64,000 nt of DNA, from assembly GCA_011009095.1 (NCBI GenBank), contig VTPC01005541.1, positions 21,839-85,838 on the forward strand, read 5' to 3'. This stretch comes from Ignelater luminosus (lineage: Eukaryota > Arthropoda > Insecta > Coleoptera > Elateridae). Positions 48,340 to 61,600 of this stretch are shown piece by piece. The notes below the pieces were generated by a model. It saw only the letters and a program-made list of their open reading frames with translations, made no database searches and was not told the origin of the DNA. Every line of letters begins with the position of its first letter. The first letter of the stretch is position 1. Position numbers and translations under genes: made by a program.

Positions 48340-48394
48340 AAATTTTCTTAAATAAACAAAAATACTTTCACAACACAAACTTAACTGAAGTTGT

Positions 48395-48500
48395 TTTGTC
48401 TTTAAACGACACAATGCAACTAACCGACGCGCGTTTTGGTCACTTCGACGACTCGACGCATGGTAGACCGGCTTACTGACCGGTATTTCATGATGATATC
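48395..48500 (-). promoter_or_regulatory. CpG-rich putative promoter of the proline-rich gene
   Basis: A local patch with many CG dinucleotides (around CGACGCGCG and CGACGACTCGACGC) stands out against the AT-rich surroundings about 80-150 nt upstream of the start codon. No TATA box is seen. It suggests the gene has its own promoter rather than sharing the distal one at 64 kb. Confidence 0.4.
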
Positions 48501-51500
48501 ACCTAACGAACGTAGGTGGGGACTCAGAGATATAGTTAATAATCTGTTGCATTTCGATTCGAGCGTTTCTTTGTGTGGTTTTTGTGGTGTGGGCTCAATT
48601 TTGATTTTTAAATTGATTTCTTCGTCTGTGGATTACTCAGACGCTCATTCATGTATTATTTAATTCAAGGAAAACTTTCTCTCTTTACACGTGCATAAAC
48701 TTTGGTTTACATTTGCGTAATAATAAGTTATAATATTACAGAGAAATTTCATAAAAAATTACTTTTCTTGAAATTATCTAGTTGTTAACGAATAAACCGC
48801 AATCATCTTAGAAAATAAAGCTACCTGCAGTTATTTTAATGCATCTACAGCACTTTCCGGTTATATAAAATTTCGTTTTTATTTCATTTCTTTTATATTC
48901 TTGTTTCTTAAGATACTAAATTAGCAATAATGTTATAACCGCAAAATGACAAAGAAATTTTCTGTTTTTAGAACATGAATCTCTTTCTTAAAAACAAATA
49001 TAACTTTTAATACGCTTTTGCGTTTAAAGAAAAGAATTTTATTTTAAAACCGATTTCACTTCATTCAACTTTCGATTTTATGGAAAATATTTGTTTAAAC
49101 GACTATGAATAAACCCTTTGTTTTCCACCAAATAATTTCCTAACATGTTTCATTATCTTTTACGTACCAGTATAAAAATGCCTAACTTTAATGGCAACTT
49201 AATATCTAATCTTTCCAAATAAAACAAATACTATCAGGACGGAACCTAGGCACATCCAAAAACAAAAGCCTAGCTCAGCTCGTATTTTTCGTATTATAGA
49301 GGAATTCTATTTATAATGTCTTTGCAAAGTATGGTTTGATTTTAATAAATTCAGTTACCATTTAGAGTCCTTCTGGGTTATATTACAAAAGCTGTGAAAA
49401 GCTTTCATGTCAAGTTAAACTACTGTGAAAACTTTAAAGACCTCGCTGTTGATTTGGACTTATCTGTCGAACCTCCAGGAACTAATAGCCCAAGACAACT
49501 GAGTTGTACCATATCGGTCAAAGAAGGTTTTGAAATGTTTCTTCAGTGACCTACATCAGCAGGAGTATTTGTCGATTACTGCCAAGCATACATGCAGCCA
49601 ATACTCAAAAATATATTTCCAATGATGGAGCAAGAAGCAATTTAAATAGGCAAAACGTTGCTTGTTTGAGCTATCGTATTACTATATGCTCATAGTACCA
49701 ACAGTGTAAACTTACTAGTCACATTTCGGTTAATGGGCATTCTCAATGAAATTCTACATTCAAAAAAAGATTTTACTCTATAGATTTTGTTGTGATTACC
49801 AGACCAAGGAAATTCATATGCACTTGTAGTATCCTTGACTAACCGCCAGTAATAAGACAGTACGCACGAATAAAATGTTAGCGGGGAATCACTCGAGTGG
49901 TACTTGTAGAGTAGACCGCATGACAAGTGCAAATGAATATCACTTAATCGAATGTATACCGCAGCTGGCTCAGTATCTAGAGTTTATGGGGATCCAAGGT
50001 CTGGTAATCACCCTTCCATTGACAAATCGAAATTCAGAACACTTTAACACTATACGATAGACCTAGTTGACTCTGATTGTTACAAAACATTTTTGACGCA
50101 CCTTGAAGGCAATCAAGACAATAAAAGCAAAAATTTAGATTCTGCCTCCAAAATACTTTTTCTCGCAGTTTTGTTTACTTCTAGTTACGAAAATCTTGAA
50201 GGGCCAATGGACTGGGAATTTCTAGATGACATCTGGAAATTTGCAGTCGCTATATGGAAATTCCAAGAAAAAGAAACGAAATAGGATAGAATTTCCAGTG
50301 TTTATTTAAAAATTTCCAGTTGTTTTATGGAAATTTTAACTTGTCATCTATTAACCCGTTAGGACTTTCGTATCTAGTCAATACTAAAAGCAATGAAACA
50401 AATAGACATTAAGATTACAGCTCCCATAATTAACTATGCAAGATATTAAGAATTGTTTATAAATATTCCAACTCTACCATGAAAGTTAAACAGTAACACT
50501 AATTTATTGATCTCTGCTGACCTTTACATCGATTGTCTAAAGATTGCACCTAACTAGAAAAATTATAGAAATCTCCAGAATTGTCTAAACCACTAAGAAC
50601 TCCATAAACCCATAGCTAGAATAAAAACGTTATGAAGGTAAATCTCATTCGATTAAATGCTAACAAAGACTGCATGTCAAGTTAATTGAGCCATGTCTTG
50701 AAAAACATACAAAACAGACATTTTGCAAGTTTTTCTCAACTGCAGAATTCTACATTCTTTTCAACTATCTATGAAACATCTCCGACAATGGGCGCAATGA
50801 GAAAATTAGATTTAAAGGAAATAGCTTATCTATTGCAAAAAACTATTGCTGAGAAAAACGACTTAACCGATCCTGATATTTTTGATACCCAGAAATATTA
50901 CAAAACCTGCTTATTGGTCTACATCCAGATGATCTCCATAGAATGAAAGCCTCAATTTGGGCAAATCATTTTCACTTGGCACCAACCAATTCTTCAAGGA
51001 AATTCTTAGTGTAATGCATTAAATCTATATAATTACAATTAACAGATCCTCTGAGACTCTTAAAAGTACTTTATGGCAAAATTCAAAACTTAAATAAATG
51101 AGTACATAAAAACATTTTTGACAGAAACAATCAAATTTGTAACTCATGGTGTAATTGGCAATTAGCAAACAAGCTGTTTTCAAAATACAAAACTTCTATT
51201 GCAGAATCTATAACAAGACTATACGTAATAGTTTTGAACTCACTAAAACCTTTCATTTCTTGCATGTTTAACACATAGCAATTACAAAGAAGTTAGGTAT
51301 ATAGTAAATATGCAATGTACCTATAATAATTGAATGAAACGTTTAATGAATAGGTGCTTTTATGTTTCCTATTTCTAAAAATGTGTGCGAGGGCTATAAT
51401 GCAATAAAAAAATAATCAAATGTAATCGACCTTTTATTATACCTTTATCGGAATTTTGATTGCAACAATTGTTCTGCTTATTTCGTTTTTATTTAAGTGA

Positions 51501-52926
51501 TTTCACGGTCTGATGCGTTAATGTTTTTACAGCTTGACTGTATTAAACTAACTTACATTAGGAAAATTATATTTAAACAGGAAAACTTAAGTTTTCTTTA
51601 TGTTTTGTTTGCCTATCATTCATTTTAAATTACCTAGCACATAAGACTCACATTGTTTTATGCAAAAAATGCAGGATATAAAATTTATATCCGTCTTGAT
51701 ATTTACCTCGATAAAATCGAAATAAAATACAATATAATAGAAATTCCGCTGTGGATAATTTATGGCAAATTATTTTGCACACGCATATACAAATAGCAGC
51801 ACTTTCTACTTGGAAACTTGATTTCAATAAACTGTTTTACATATTAAACTTTATCAAACATTGTGACACACTGTGGGAAAAATACAATACAATTTAATAT
51901 TTTAATTAAATTTTTCTTATTGTTTTTACATAAAAAATAATAATTAGACAAAATTTAAGAAAGTGGGAAATCTTTTGTTTATTTAACTTATTTATTTGTA
52001 AAAAAAGAGAAAGAGAAAGATAAATTCTGATTCATATTGACCTTCGATTACCAAATAGTGAATATGTGCATAGGTCAAAAATCTAAATATTTGCCTTCTC
52101 AAAGATAATTTTCGTTAGGTTTAATCAGATCATAAGATGCTAAAATTTGAACATTGTTAATTATAATGTAAATGAGTAATAAACATACAAGAACAATGTT
52201 TTTTTGGAATAAACACAAAGTTCATTTTTAGCTACTTTTGTAAGGTCAATTTATACATTTCCGGAGATATATCAGGGTCGTATCCCATAAAGAAATATAA
52301 ATATTATTCAATAAAATTTAAGTGTTTTGGCTGATTTATTTTATGACAAGGCTCTCTTGATATACATCCGGGTTTTATTCTGATCATTTTTGATCTATTT
52401 TTGTTAAATGAACAATAACAAAGTCCTCGTGATATAGAGTACTTACGGCATACAAATGGCGCAAGAAACTGAAAATACTATTAATCTTGCAAGTACATTC
52501 GAGAAAAAATAATTTTTTCTTGATGTTTATTTATGACTGTTGTTAAATGTATCGTTCAGTAACTATTTAATTCCAAATCTAACAAATTATTGTTTAAAAA
52601 TTGTAAGTTTTCAAGGTTATAGGTTAAATTTAAAAAATTGAAACTGTCAAAATAAGGTAGTCTACAAGGTGAAATGTCCAGACTAATAACTGTGGCATGA
52701 ACAAGTAGTATGGGGATTCCCCTTTCTTAAACAGTGCCTTCTTAATCTAAACATTAAACGGAACAATAATGCCAAGAAGAAAAAACAAGCCGTGCAGAAG
52801 CACAAATAATTGGCTTATAGGGGAGACACAAATTCTTGTTTTACTTAAAACAGAAGTTATTAAACTCAACAATAGTCATAGACAGAGACAGGATACGTAT
52901 TGTTAGAATCAACAAATAACAAGAGG
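48501..52926. other. Intronic AT-rich sequence
   Basis: No supported gene. Short frames at 49.7-50.3 and 50.7-50.95 kb show no known domain. Confidence 0.4.
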
Positions 52927-53060
52927 ATATGATTCCAGACGAATTTTGATTTCGAGAATCTTCTTTCCAGTTAGTTGAGTATATCTATAGGAAAACATAT
53001 CGAAGTCTTGTTGGAGTTAGATAGACTAGAACGTGGTATCATGCCCAAACTGAAATAAGG
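52927..53060 (+). mobile_element. Decayed jockey-like RT fragment
   Basis: A forward frame with two stops reads MIPDEF*FRESSFQLVEYIYRK, resembling the IIPDEQFGFRxxHSTxQQLLRLVEYI region of jockey-type reverse transcriptases. Flanking sequence from about 52.66 to 53.65 kb has slightly higher complexity than its surroundings and may be the rest of the relic, but no other motif is convincing. Confidence 0.45.
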
Positions 53061-53879
53061 TAACCGATCGGTTTTGAAAATGGAATGTTTCATGCCATCA
53101 TAAGACAGAAAAAATTCAATTCAATAATGTACTCATATATGGTATTTCAATACGGTATTGATAAAGAGGAAGCATTCAAAGGGTTTTCCAAGCTGTAGAA
53201 AAATGGCCAAGACGGACGCAATTGAAAGTGTAATGTCTTGTGCAGTTTGAAAACCTTTGGGGCGAAAAGTGCCTTTACAAAGGAACATCTTATAACTTCT
53301 ACTGCTGTGACTACTTAAATGAGTCCAGGTATATCTGAAAGTAGCCGTTAGAGAACCGCTTCGGCAGAAGAATTGTGAAACCCTGAACGTTTCAAGGCTT
53401 ATTTGATAAATCTACAACTATTTTTACTCTCATTTAAACACAAAAATCGCTTTCTCCAATAATGGTATACAGTTGGGCAATAGCAAACTTCCGTGGCATA
53501 CGTTTCCCATAGACCGTACCTGAAGCGAAACGTCTTTGGACATTTTTCTGGAATTCGAAGTCTTTCTTAAACTCCTATAATAATGTCTACTGAACCTGCA
53601 CAGGGGAAACCGTTAAATCTCCTGTAGAAGATATGATAAACAGCTACAACGATTAATATGAATCATTTTGACAACCTAAATATTACTTTTGATGATGTTT
53701 CCTTTAATTCACTTTGATAAAATTTGCCCCTCTGATTATTCAGCTTAAGCTCATCAAGACACAGTGTTAATACTTAAAAAATGTCATGATTGAAAGTATT
53801 TGAGTAACGTTTTACCTTTTACTTACTATTCGTGCAGTCATTTGACTTCTGACAAACTCTCTGGCACTGAATGTTAAAA

Positions 53880-54114
53880 TGTTTTCCAGAATACTAAACT
53901 AAGCTCGAAAAACAATGATGAAATTCCAAAAGATAGGCTATACTACGGGAAGTTTCAGAAAAGCTCTGACCCAAAGGAAAAAGGGCAAATTAATACGTCA
54001 GGAAATAAAAGCCGTAGCCTAAAGAGAAAGACTAAATCTAAAAGCTTGAAAAACTTTTGGCGAGTTTCAGTGCAAACAGAGTTTTTGATTACTAATTACC
54101 GATTTTTCTAAATA
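53880..54114 (+). other. Open frame without ATG, Lys/Ser-rich
   Basis: After a TTTTCCAG acceptor-like site a forward frame stays open for about 75 codons with polar composition (DEIPKDRLYYGKFQKSSDPK; KSRSLKRKTKSKSLKNFWRV) and ends in TAA. It lies just after the decayed RT region. It could be a relic coding segment or chance. Confidence 0.25.
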
Positions 54115-55580
54115 AACTGATAAAACGTGAAAATACAAAAACAGAATTTGTTTTTCCTTACCCCATTTCCTAGTTAACCAATTAATATCACATACATAAT
54201 GCACTTGTGGAATGACAGAAGCGTCTTTTACCTTCTTTTAAAACAGTTCAATGTTTCGGTAAAGTGATTAATTATTACAAGATATTTGAGACTGTAAGAA
54301 CTGCAATTGAAAATAACATGCATTTCTTCTAAGGATAAGATTCCTTTTCTACAATGTCATTTATCCTTGTGTCTTTTGTTTAATTGGGTTAACCGTTAAC
54401 ATACTATGCAATTTTGTTTGGGCGTTTTAATTATTTTTTCTTTAATTAATTATTATATCTGTAAGGATGCAAATAAAACTTAAAAATAAATAATTAACTA
54501 AAAATGTCTACATGAGACCTTAACATTTTCTTATTAAAAATCCAATATGTTTGTTAACATTTCAGCATTATCTCATAGGTTATGTTTTGCAATTGCAAGA
54601 ATCTTAATAAACGTTTTTATTATATTATGAATAATACTACGCTAGACTGCCTGACCTGATGTTCATAACAAAAGAAACAAATTCTTGAAAATAAGGAAAT
54701 TTTGTAATTGAGCGAGAATTTAAAATGTAAAGAATTTACACCGGTAAATCAGTCAATCAGCTGAATCTTGGTTGAGGGAAGCATAGAAAGTTAACCTTTC
54801 ACACTTGGAAGATTAATCTGAGCCAATGGTCTTTCCGGTATTGTATGAATAATACCCTGGATGAGGTCAGACAAAATTCCATTAATTTTTTGCTTCCGAT
54901 ATATTTTATTAGTCATCAATTGTTTATTATTATTTTATAATCTTTGGTTAGTTGTATTTAGTAAATAATAATATAATAATTAAGAAACGATTTAAATAAA
55001 TATATTACGTGTATTAAAGAATATTTGCTATTACGTCACTGATTAGATTAAAGCAAAACTGTCCATTTATATGGTATTTACGTAATACGTTTAACTTGTA
55101 AACTTAATCTCTGGGAGGCTTTTCCGATATTAACAAAAAATACTTCCGATGTGACTTATTCATGTTGAATTACAGGTATTTTATAAAATTATAACGTAAA
55201 AAGGATTGCATTGAGTTAAGACGACAAACAAAAGTAGATATGTAAATTTAAATTAATTAAGAAAGTGAACGTAACTTTGAAATGCCACAATTAAAGTGCA
55301 AGTTGAAAATACAGGATGTTACTGAATAAGTGTTACATGCCATTTTAGAGATAAATCAAGTAAATCAAATTAATGTCAAAAAGTCCGTGATCGCAACATT
55401 GGCATTGTCCAAAACTAAACTTAGCTTATTTTAATAATTTCATTAGAATTTCAGCAAAAGAAGAAATTCTGACGCAATCAGACCAAAGAATTAAGGAGTG
55501 GTACAATGAAAGGCCTTTTGCTGATGCTGGTGCAGGCATTTAAAAGGATCACTGATAAGACGTATATCGATGGCAAAGTA

Positions 55581-55608
55581 AACGAGCACGAGCACGAGCA
55601 CGAGCACG
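55581..55608. repeat. GAGCAC hexanucleotide microsatellite
   Basis: Four consecutive units plus a partial one (CGAGCACGAGCAC...). It gives EHEHEHEH in one forward frame and VLVLVLV in reverse. No gene is attached to it. Confidence 0.85.
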
Positions 55609-58600
55609 GATGTTAGGATTTCTTGCGGAAGAGTTCCTGATGAAACATACTTCATTCGTGTTAAGGGGACAGCCACTGTCAAAATCTCATGCGTCTTCCA
55701 AAGAGACTTGGTTGCTGATAGCCGTGGTTTCTTCACTGTGCTTAATACACCACTTTTTCAAAGCTTGGTATTTTTCTTGCCCTTTATGAACATTTTGCAA
55801 ATTAGACCCTTATTCGAGAGTTCTGCAGTGGAAATGGTAATCTTGCATGTCGACTTTTCCTGGTCAAAACTTCACATTAAATCATTGCAGTGTACATTTT
55901 TTGAAGCACAGTTAAGAAATTCTAAACGCGGAAACTAAATCAAGCTTTTAAGCCTGATGCGAATAGTACAAGCTTTTGATAGAAGGTTCTTTGGTTGATA
56001 CAGGCATCTTTCTCAATCCTTAGGGTTTGTGATATGTAACAACTTATGCCAAGTAAATAATTAACAAGATCTGTATCAACCAAAAAATATAAACAAGATA
56101 CTTTGAAACTAGACAGTGAAGATCATGTGGGTTTTACTTGGCGATTTTTCAAGATATCTGTCTACTAAATGAATCAACAACATTATTAAATAAAGCCTCG
56201 AATATTCGTTGATGAACGATTACTTAATACAGTAATCTGTCTAAGTTTACACACAGAGGAGAAGACCACTAGAAAAAAACATTGAACAAAAACAATGACT
56301 GATGCCCTTGAATAATCAAATCTATTTTTGTGTTTTTGTAGTCATTTTGTTTCATGATAGCAAGCACAATTTATACTTCCATTTGGAAGCCAAACTATTT
56401 TTTTTAATTACTAATTGGTTTTTCCTAAACTATTTGATGAGTTTATCTTATAACATTTATTTTATTTCTCAGCTTTTTAAAATGAAATACTAAACTGCTA
56501 AATGCGTGATTTGGTTTGGACTGCAATCAAACTATCTGTATTTTCAGATCTGCAGAGCAATCAGATAAATTATACAGAGTATATGCTATTTGAATAATAT
56601 TAGACTGCAAGATTACCTTTTGTAACTGTATTTCATATAATAGCTTTGAACTGTACTTCCAGTAATCATTTTGATGTAGATGTATAGTAGATTAATGACA
56701 GAATCTAAATTTTATGCATCACTAATAAAATGTCTGATACCGTACAACTAACATTGAATTGAAATAGGTCTGTAGAGGTATAGAATTTATATATATTAAA
56801 CATATTGTCAATTCAGAGAATTGTGGCTATCCAGGTAGATTTCAGTAGCATCGTTGAATTTTCTAGTTAAAGTTTCTTAATGATATTATATGACATTTAT
56901 AATCTTGCATGCATGAATTAAAATAAATATTCGTTTTTTATCCATTTCTCACAGCTGTGGGCTGCCATCTTACTAATCCGGTGCATTTACTACTTTTTTT
57001 TATTACTGCAGATAGCATTTTAATATCATTGAATCCCTGATTTGTATAGTATTGTTTTAACTTTTAAATGCAAGATTACCGTAAAATGGAGTGAATTAAA
57101 TAAAGCAAAAGCACTGGCATCTTTTGCTAATTGCTTGTGGTATTTATGTCATAAGGAAAAAACTTCGAAAAAACTGTAGACGTACAAAATGCTTTCGTAG
57201 TTACAGTATAATAGATCATTTCTGTGCAAAGTGTTTGTTAATAAGATATGCAAGTCTCGTCAATTAAATTACACAAAAGTGTTTATGTACTAAATAACCT
57301 GCTACTTATATTAGACATTTTTTATTTAGATTTTGGAGAAACGTCTCACTTAAATTATAAAACTAAATAACAAAATGGTAATTCCTCTTTAGCAACATGA
57401 AAAAGGCGAGAAAGTAGTATATTTGATATTAGCACGATGGTGTACCATTTAATATATGCATTTTTTAGTTTTGTTAATGATTTGATTTTGTAGATTAAAA
57501 CTAATGATTGTACACTGATAAATTACTACATTAGTCCAATATAAACCGGATACTTTGCATATTTTCAAAATCTCAACTTTTGATGATAAGATCTATTTAT
57601 TTAAAAACTTTCTAGAAATTTTTATTGAAGATTAGATTTATTACAATTATCATTGGTTATTCCATCCGTTTTGATAAATGAGTAAAATTCTGGTCAGAAA
57701 TTTATTGCAAGTTTCTAAAATTCTTCTCGATGGTAATAAATCTCGATTTTCAAGCTTCAAAGGTTTGGAGAAAATAAAAAAAGTTCCATTATATTTTTCT
57801 TCCGTTTGCTCATTTTTACGCTTGAAATTGGCGGTCTACGACCTTCGTTTTAAAATAAAAATAAGTTAAGCATCTTAAAATAACTCGTCAAAAAAATCAT
57901 AATAAATTGTTTTTAAAACGACCACTTTTTGGCTACTCCTATTGTGAGCGTCCCCCTTTTTTTCTAATTTGCAAGAAAGTGTTAAAAAAGTGACCCTGAA
58001 TATTCCCTGACAAACTGCAGACTTGAGACGAATATAAAATGGCTGTTACTAGGTCAAGTCTAAAAGATTCAGTGTTGTATATAGATTTAATGATTGGACG
58101 TTCATATAAAACATGCACTTATAAACCAATATGTAAATGTTTATTATTGAAGTTTCATGTTTTTTTCATAAATCAATGTTACATGTTTTATATTTTAACA
58201 CGTAATGGATAGAAATAACAAACCTTCTTGTTTTTATTAAATAGTTACATCAAGGTTATTATTGTTATCTAATTTTATGATTTCAAGTAAACAGAAAACT
58301 TTTAATTTATAAGTTCGCTTTTGTATTTGGTGGGTACTTCCTTAAAATATTTGTTTTTACTTTCAAATTACAACTATGTACACATTAATTAATTGCTAAT
58401 GTTACATGAATTATGTATCACAACAAATAGCTAGCAATTAATGCAGTAGCAGTCAATTTGCATTAAGAAAAAGAAGAACGAAAAGACTAAAGTGATGGCA
58501 ATGATTAAAATAATAATAAAATAAAATTTATTACAGCTTAATTAATGATAATACTAAAAGAAAGTTATGTTACAGACAGAATAAAAAATGTATACCTACC

Positions 58601-61600
58601 ACTACGAGACATCAATGAAAACCAAAACTGGGATTTTCTGTAGCTTTCTAAATTTTTTCTTTAAACATGCCTTGTTTTTGGAAAGTACAAACATTAAATA
58701 CAGACAGATCGTTTAAAATTCAAAGAACCTCTCCGGTTACATTATTTTTATATTATTTTACTTCATTTTGTTACATATTAATATTAACAAAGTATAAACG
58801 ATTTTTAAATATTTAGAAAAATAGCAGAGAATACCATCTTTTTCAAAACAAATTTGATGTGACTACAGAAAATAGACCGTTTGAAAAAAAATAAAGAAAT
58901 CAATAATAAGACTTTATAATTTAGAAGATAAGCAGAGCATTTAATTCAATTTAGAGCAGTCGCTTCTTTAATGGACCATGCCTAATAAAAATTCTATTTT
59001 TGTGAAATTGGGCTTTAAGTAAATTTAGTTGTGTCTCTACCCACATTCGAATTATAAAGTGTTAGTAATAATAGTATTGCAGCCAATTAGAAAAAAGTGT
59101 AAGCACACAGTTTAGATTTATCATGCTTAACTACTGAAAAGAAAAATTGTTACATTACTAAAAGTTATTTCGGCCAAGAGATGGAGGTTAGAATTAACTG
59201 GAATGAAAGAATGAATTGATGCTAACTGAAATGCGATAGTCTATAAGAGCAACTAAACTGCAATTAATATATTATGTATTATGTACATGTACACTGGTCG
59301 GCAACTTAAAGAATACCTTTGTCGATCAGTATACATAACTAGCACACATAAAGGTATTTTGAAAAGCATATGGTTAGTAGAATTAATTCTTTTCCTTGAT
59401 CAGAGCATAGTAAACATTTTAATTGACAACTTCAAAAACACCACGATTTTACAAAATTTAATAATGGGATTTCTCAGAATTCCAGTAGAAACCTGAACAG
59501 TGATGAGAATGTTGCCCTGAGTTGGACAGCTTTGATAAGATCAGCCCCCGTCCAAAAGCGAGAGAAATTGGTTAACCAACTAGAACTGACGTCAAAGGAT
59601 GCATCTTTGTTTAATTCATCTCCGGACATAAAGCCCTGTAGATTATTTGCCCAGTATCTTGGAATTTTGGCGATGGAATGGCTATTTCTAAGGAAGGTAC
59701 GTACGAATCTAGATAATAGATTCTGACCCCCGAGCAAAGAAAAATTTGTTGTTTTAATTGTAAAGTGGCGTCGCTCAGAAGAAATAATCGCATCTATTCA
59801 GTAAAGCTCGATCTTCACCTACTGAGAATAGACCTGCGTCAATATTAGCCAATAAGTTCAATAACTACTCAAGAACAAAATTGAATAGAAGGAGATATAC
59901 TTAGATATCCACAACAGACTTTTTAGAAAAATGAATTTCAGTCAGAAACCCTAACATTAGAGTTTTTAAAAGTTTTCAAAATCTTTGCTGCTTGAATAAG
60001 CTTCTATTATTTGAAAAGACAATGCTATGGTAATGTTTCTGATGTGATACACATCATCAGAATCATTAATTTTACATTGTCGGCCACTTCTTGTTATACC
60101 ATAGTATACCAGTTCCTTGTTAAATGATGGATAATAGGTTTGACTGAACAAAGATTTCCAGTAAGTATCGAGAGAGAGATCTGGAGAAATACTGAACTAA
60201 CTCCACTATCTGATGGAATGACAAACTTTGAATGGCATCGGATCAGAAATCTATACTTAGTATAAAACCAAAGGTAGAACTTTACTTCTTCCTAAGAAAA
60301 TATTATGTTACGGTTTTTTATGTAGAAATTTATGCTACATTAAGATTCAAGACTAAAACCTAAAAACAATAAAAATAAATAAACCAAACAAATTTATATA
60401 TTTACAGAGAACCAATCTGACTTCAAAACTTATATGTGAATTCCTGAGCGCACTGTCCGTATGTAACGTACCTTGGCAGACTGAAATTCTACAGTTAAAC
60501 TGATTTGAGCCAGGGCACAGTATATAGTCATGAGAGTAACAAAAAAGTCAATTGATTGACCAAAAAGGTTTAAACTATCCTGATTTGAAACTTTTTGTAC
60601 CAAACGATTTTAGCTTCTATTCGACAAAGAAACTGTTTTGTCTGTTTGAAGGCACAGGACTGCTTGAGTGAAGCCAGAGCTAACTGAAAAGCACAATAAT
60701 GGTTTCTGGCTGCAGTGCATTTGATTGTAATGGACAGTAAGTCCCAGAGTTAATAATAGTAATAAGATCAAGTCTTACATACAGACTGTAATTAGTTAAA
60801 TTACTTTATAATTTGTTATTTACTAAACTATGATTTTAATACAGATATGTCAAGTACAATATGATGTTTGATATGAACATCAAGTCATGTTAAAATGCAT
60901 TGCCTGCTAATGTTTGTTTTACTCTTCTCGGTGAGAAGAAAAGCAAAGCGTGCCAAAGATGGAAGAAAAAGCGAGGAAGAAAATGAGAGAAATGAGAAGA
61001 AAATAAGAAAGGAAAATGACGAAAGTGGTAGTATAAAAAAGAGAATACGGCGAAGAAGACAGATTTCAAGAAATACGAAAAAGACTAGTAGAAAAGAGGA
61101 AAAAATAAAAAATAAGGAGATGAAGAAGCGAGAATGATAAAATAACAACAAAGTAAGAGGTTTAACAAAGAAAAAAAAACAGCTATATATTATGTTGAAT
61201 ATGAAAGAGTCATTATTATGAAAATAATACCTAAAAATTAATGTAAAATGGTCTGAGATCATGTTTGAACTATAACTTTTGTCAAAATTCACACTTCTTC
61301 AACCTGTTACAGATAGCTTCTAATTCTAAAGTTCATTGTCTTATCATCATTAAATTAAAGGTTGCAAGACGCAAGAACAAATCAGCACTTTGATCTGATC
61401 TTCCTTTTTTAATAATATGTAACTAAAAATTGGTAGCTACCAATAGATGCCTTAGCAAAGTCATCTTCAAAGACTATTGAAAATGTGTATCAAGTGAACA
61501 TTACATACAAAAGTGTAGCATCACCAAGTCAGAAAAAACAAAGAAAGGCTCCTCAAAAAAGCAATAGCAAGTTACAAATAATTAAAGAAATGTAACCTTA

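Noticed and set aside
48436-48663. 75-codon forward frame at the promoter of the proline-rich gene
   Set aside because: No domain; lies over the CpG-rich promoter and is likely chance.
59474-59793. Opposed 60-87-codon frames
   Set aside because: No recognisable motif; possible old repeat but nothing supports it.
60895-61292. Lys/Glu/Arg-rich forward frame and its Phe/Leu/Ser-rich reverse
   Set aside because: Purine-rich low-complexity DNA; no domain, splice link or conserved motif.
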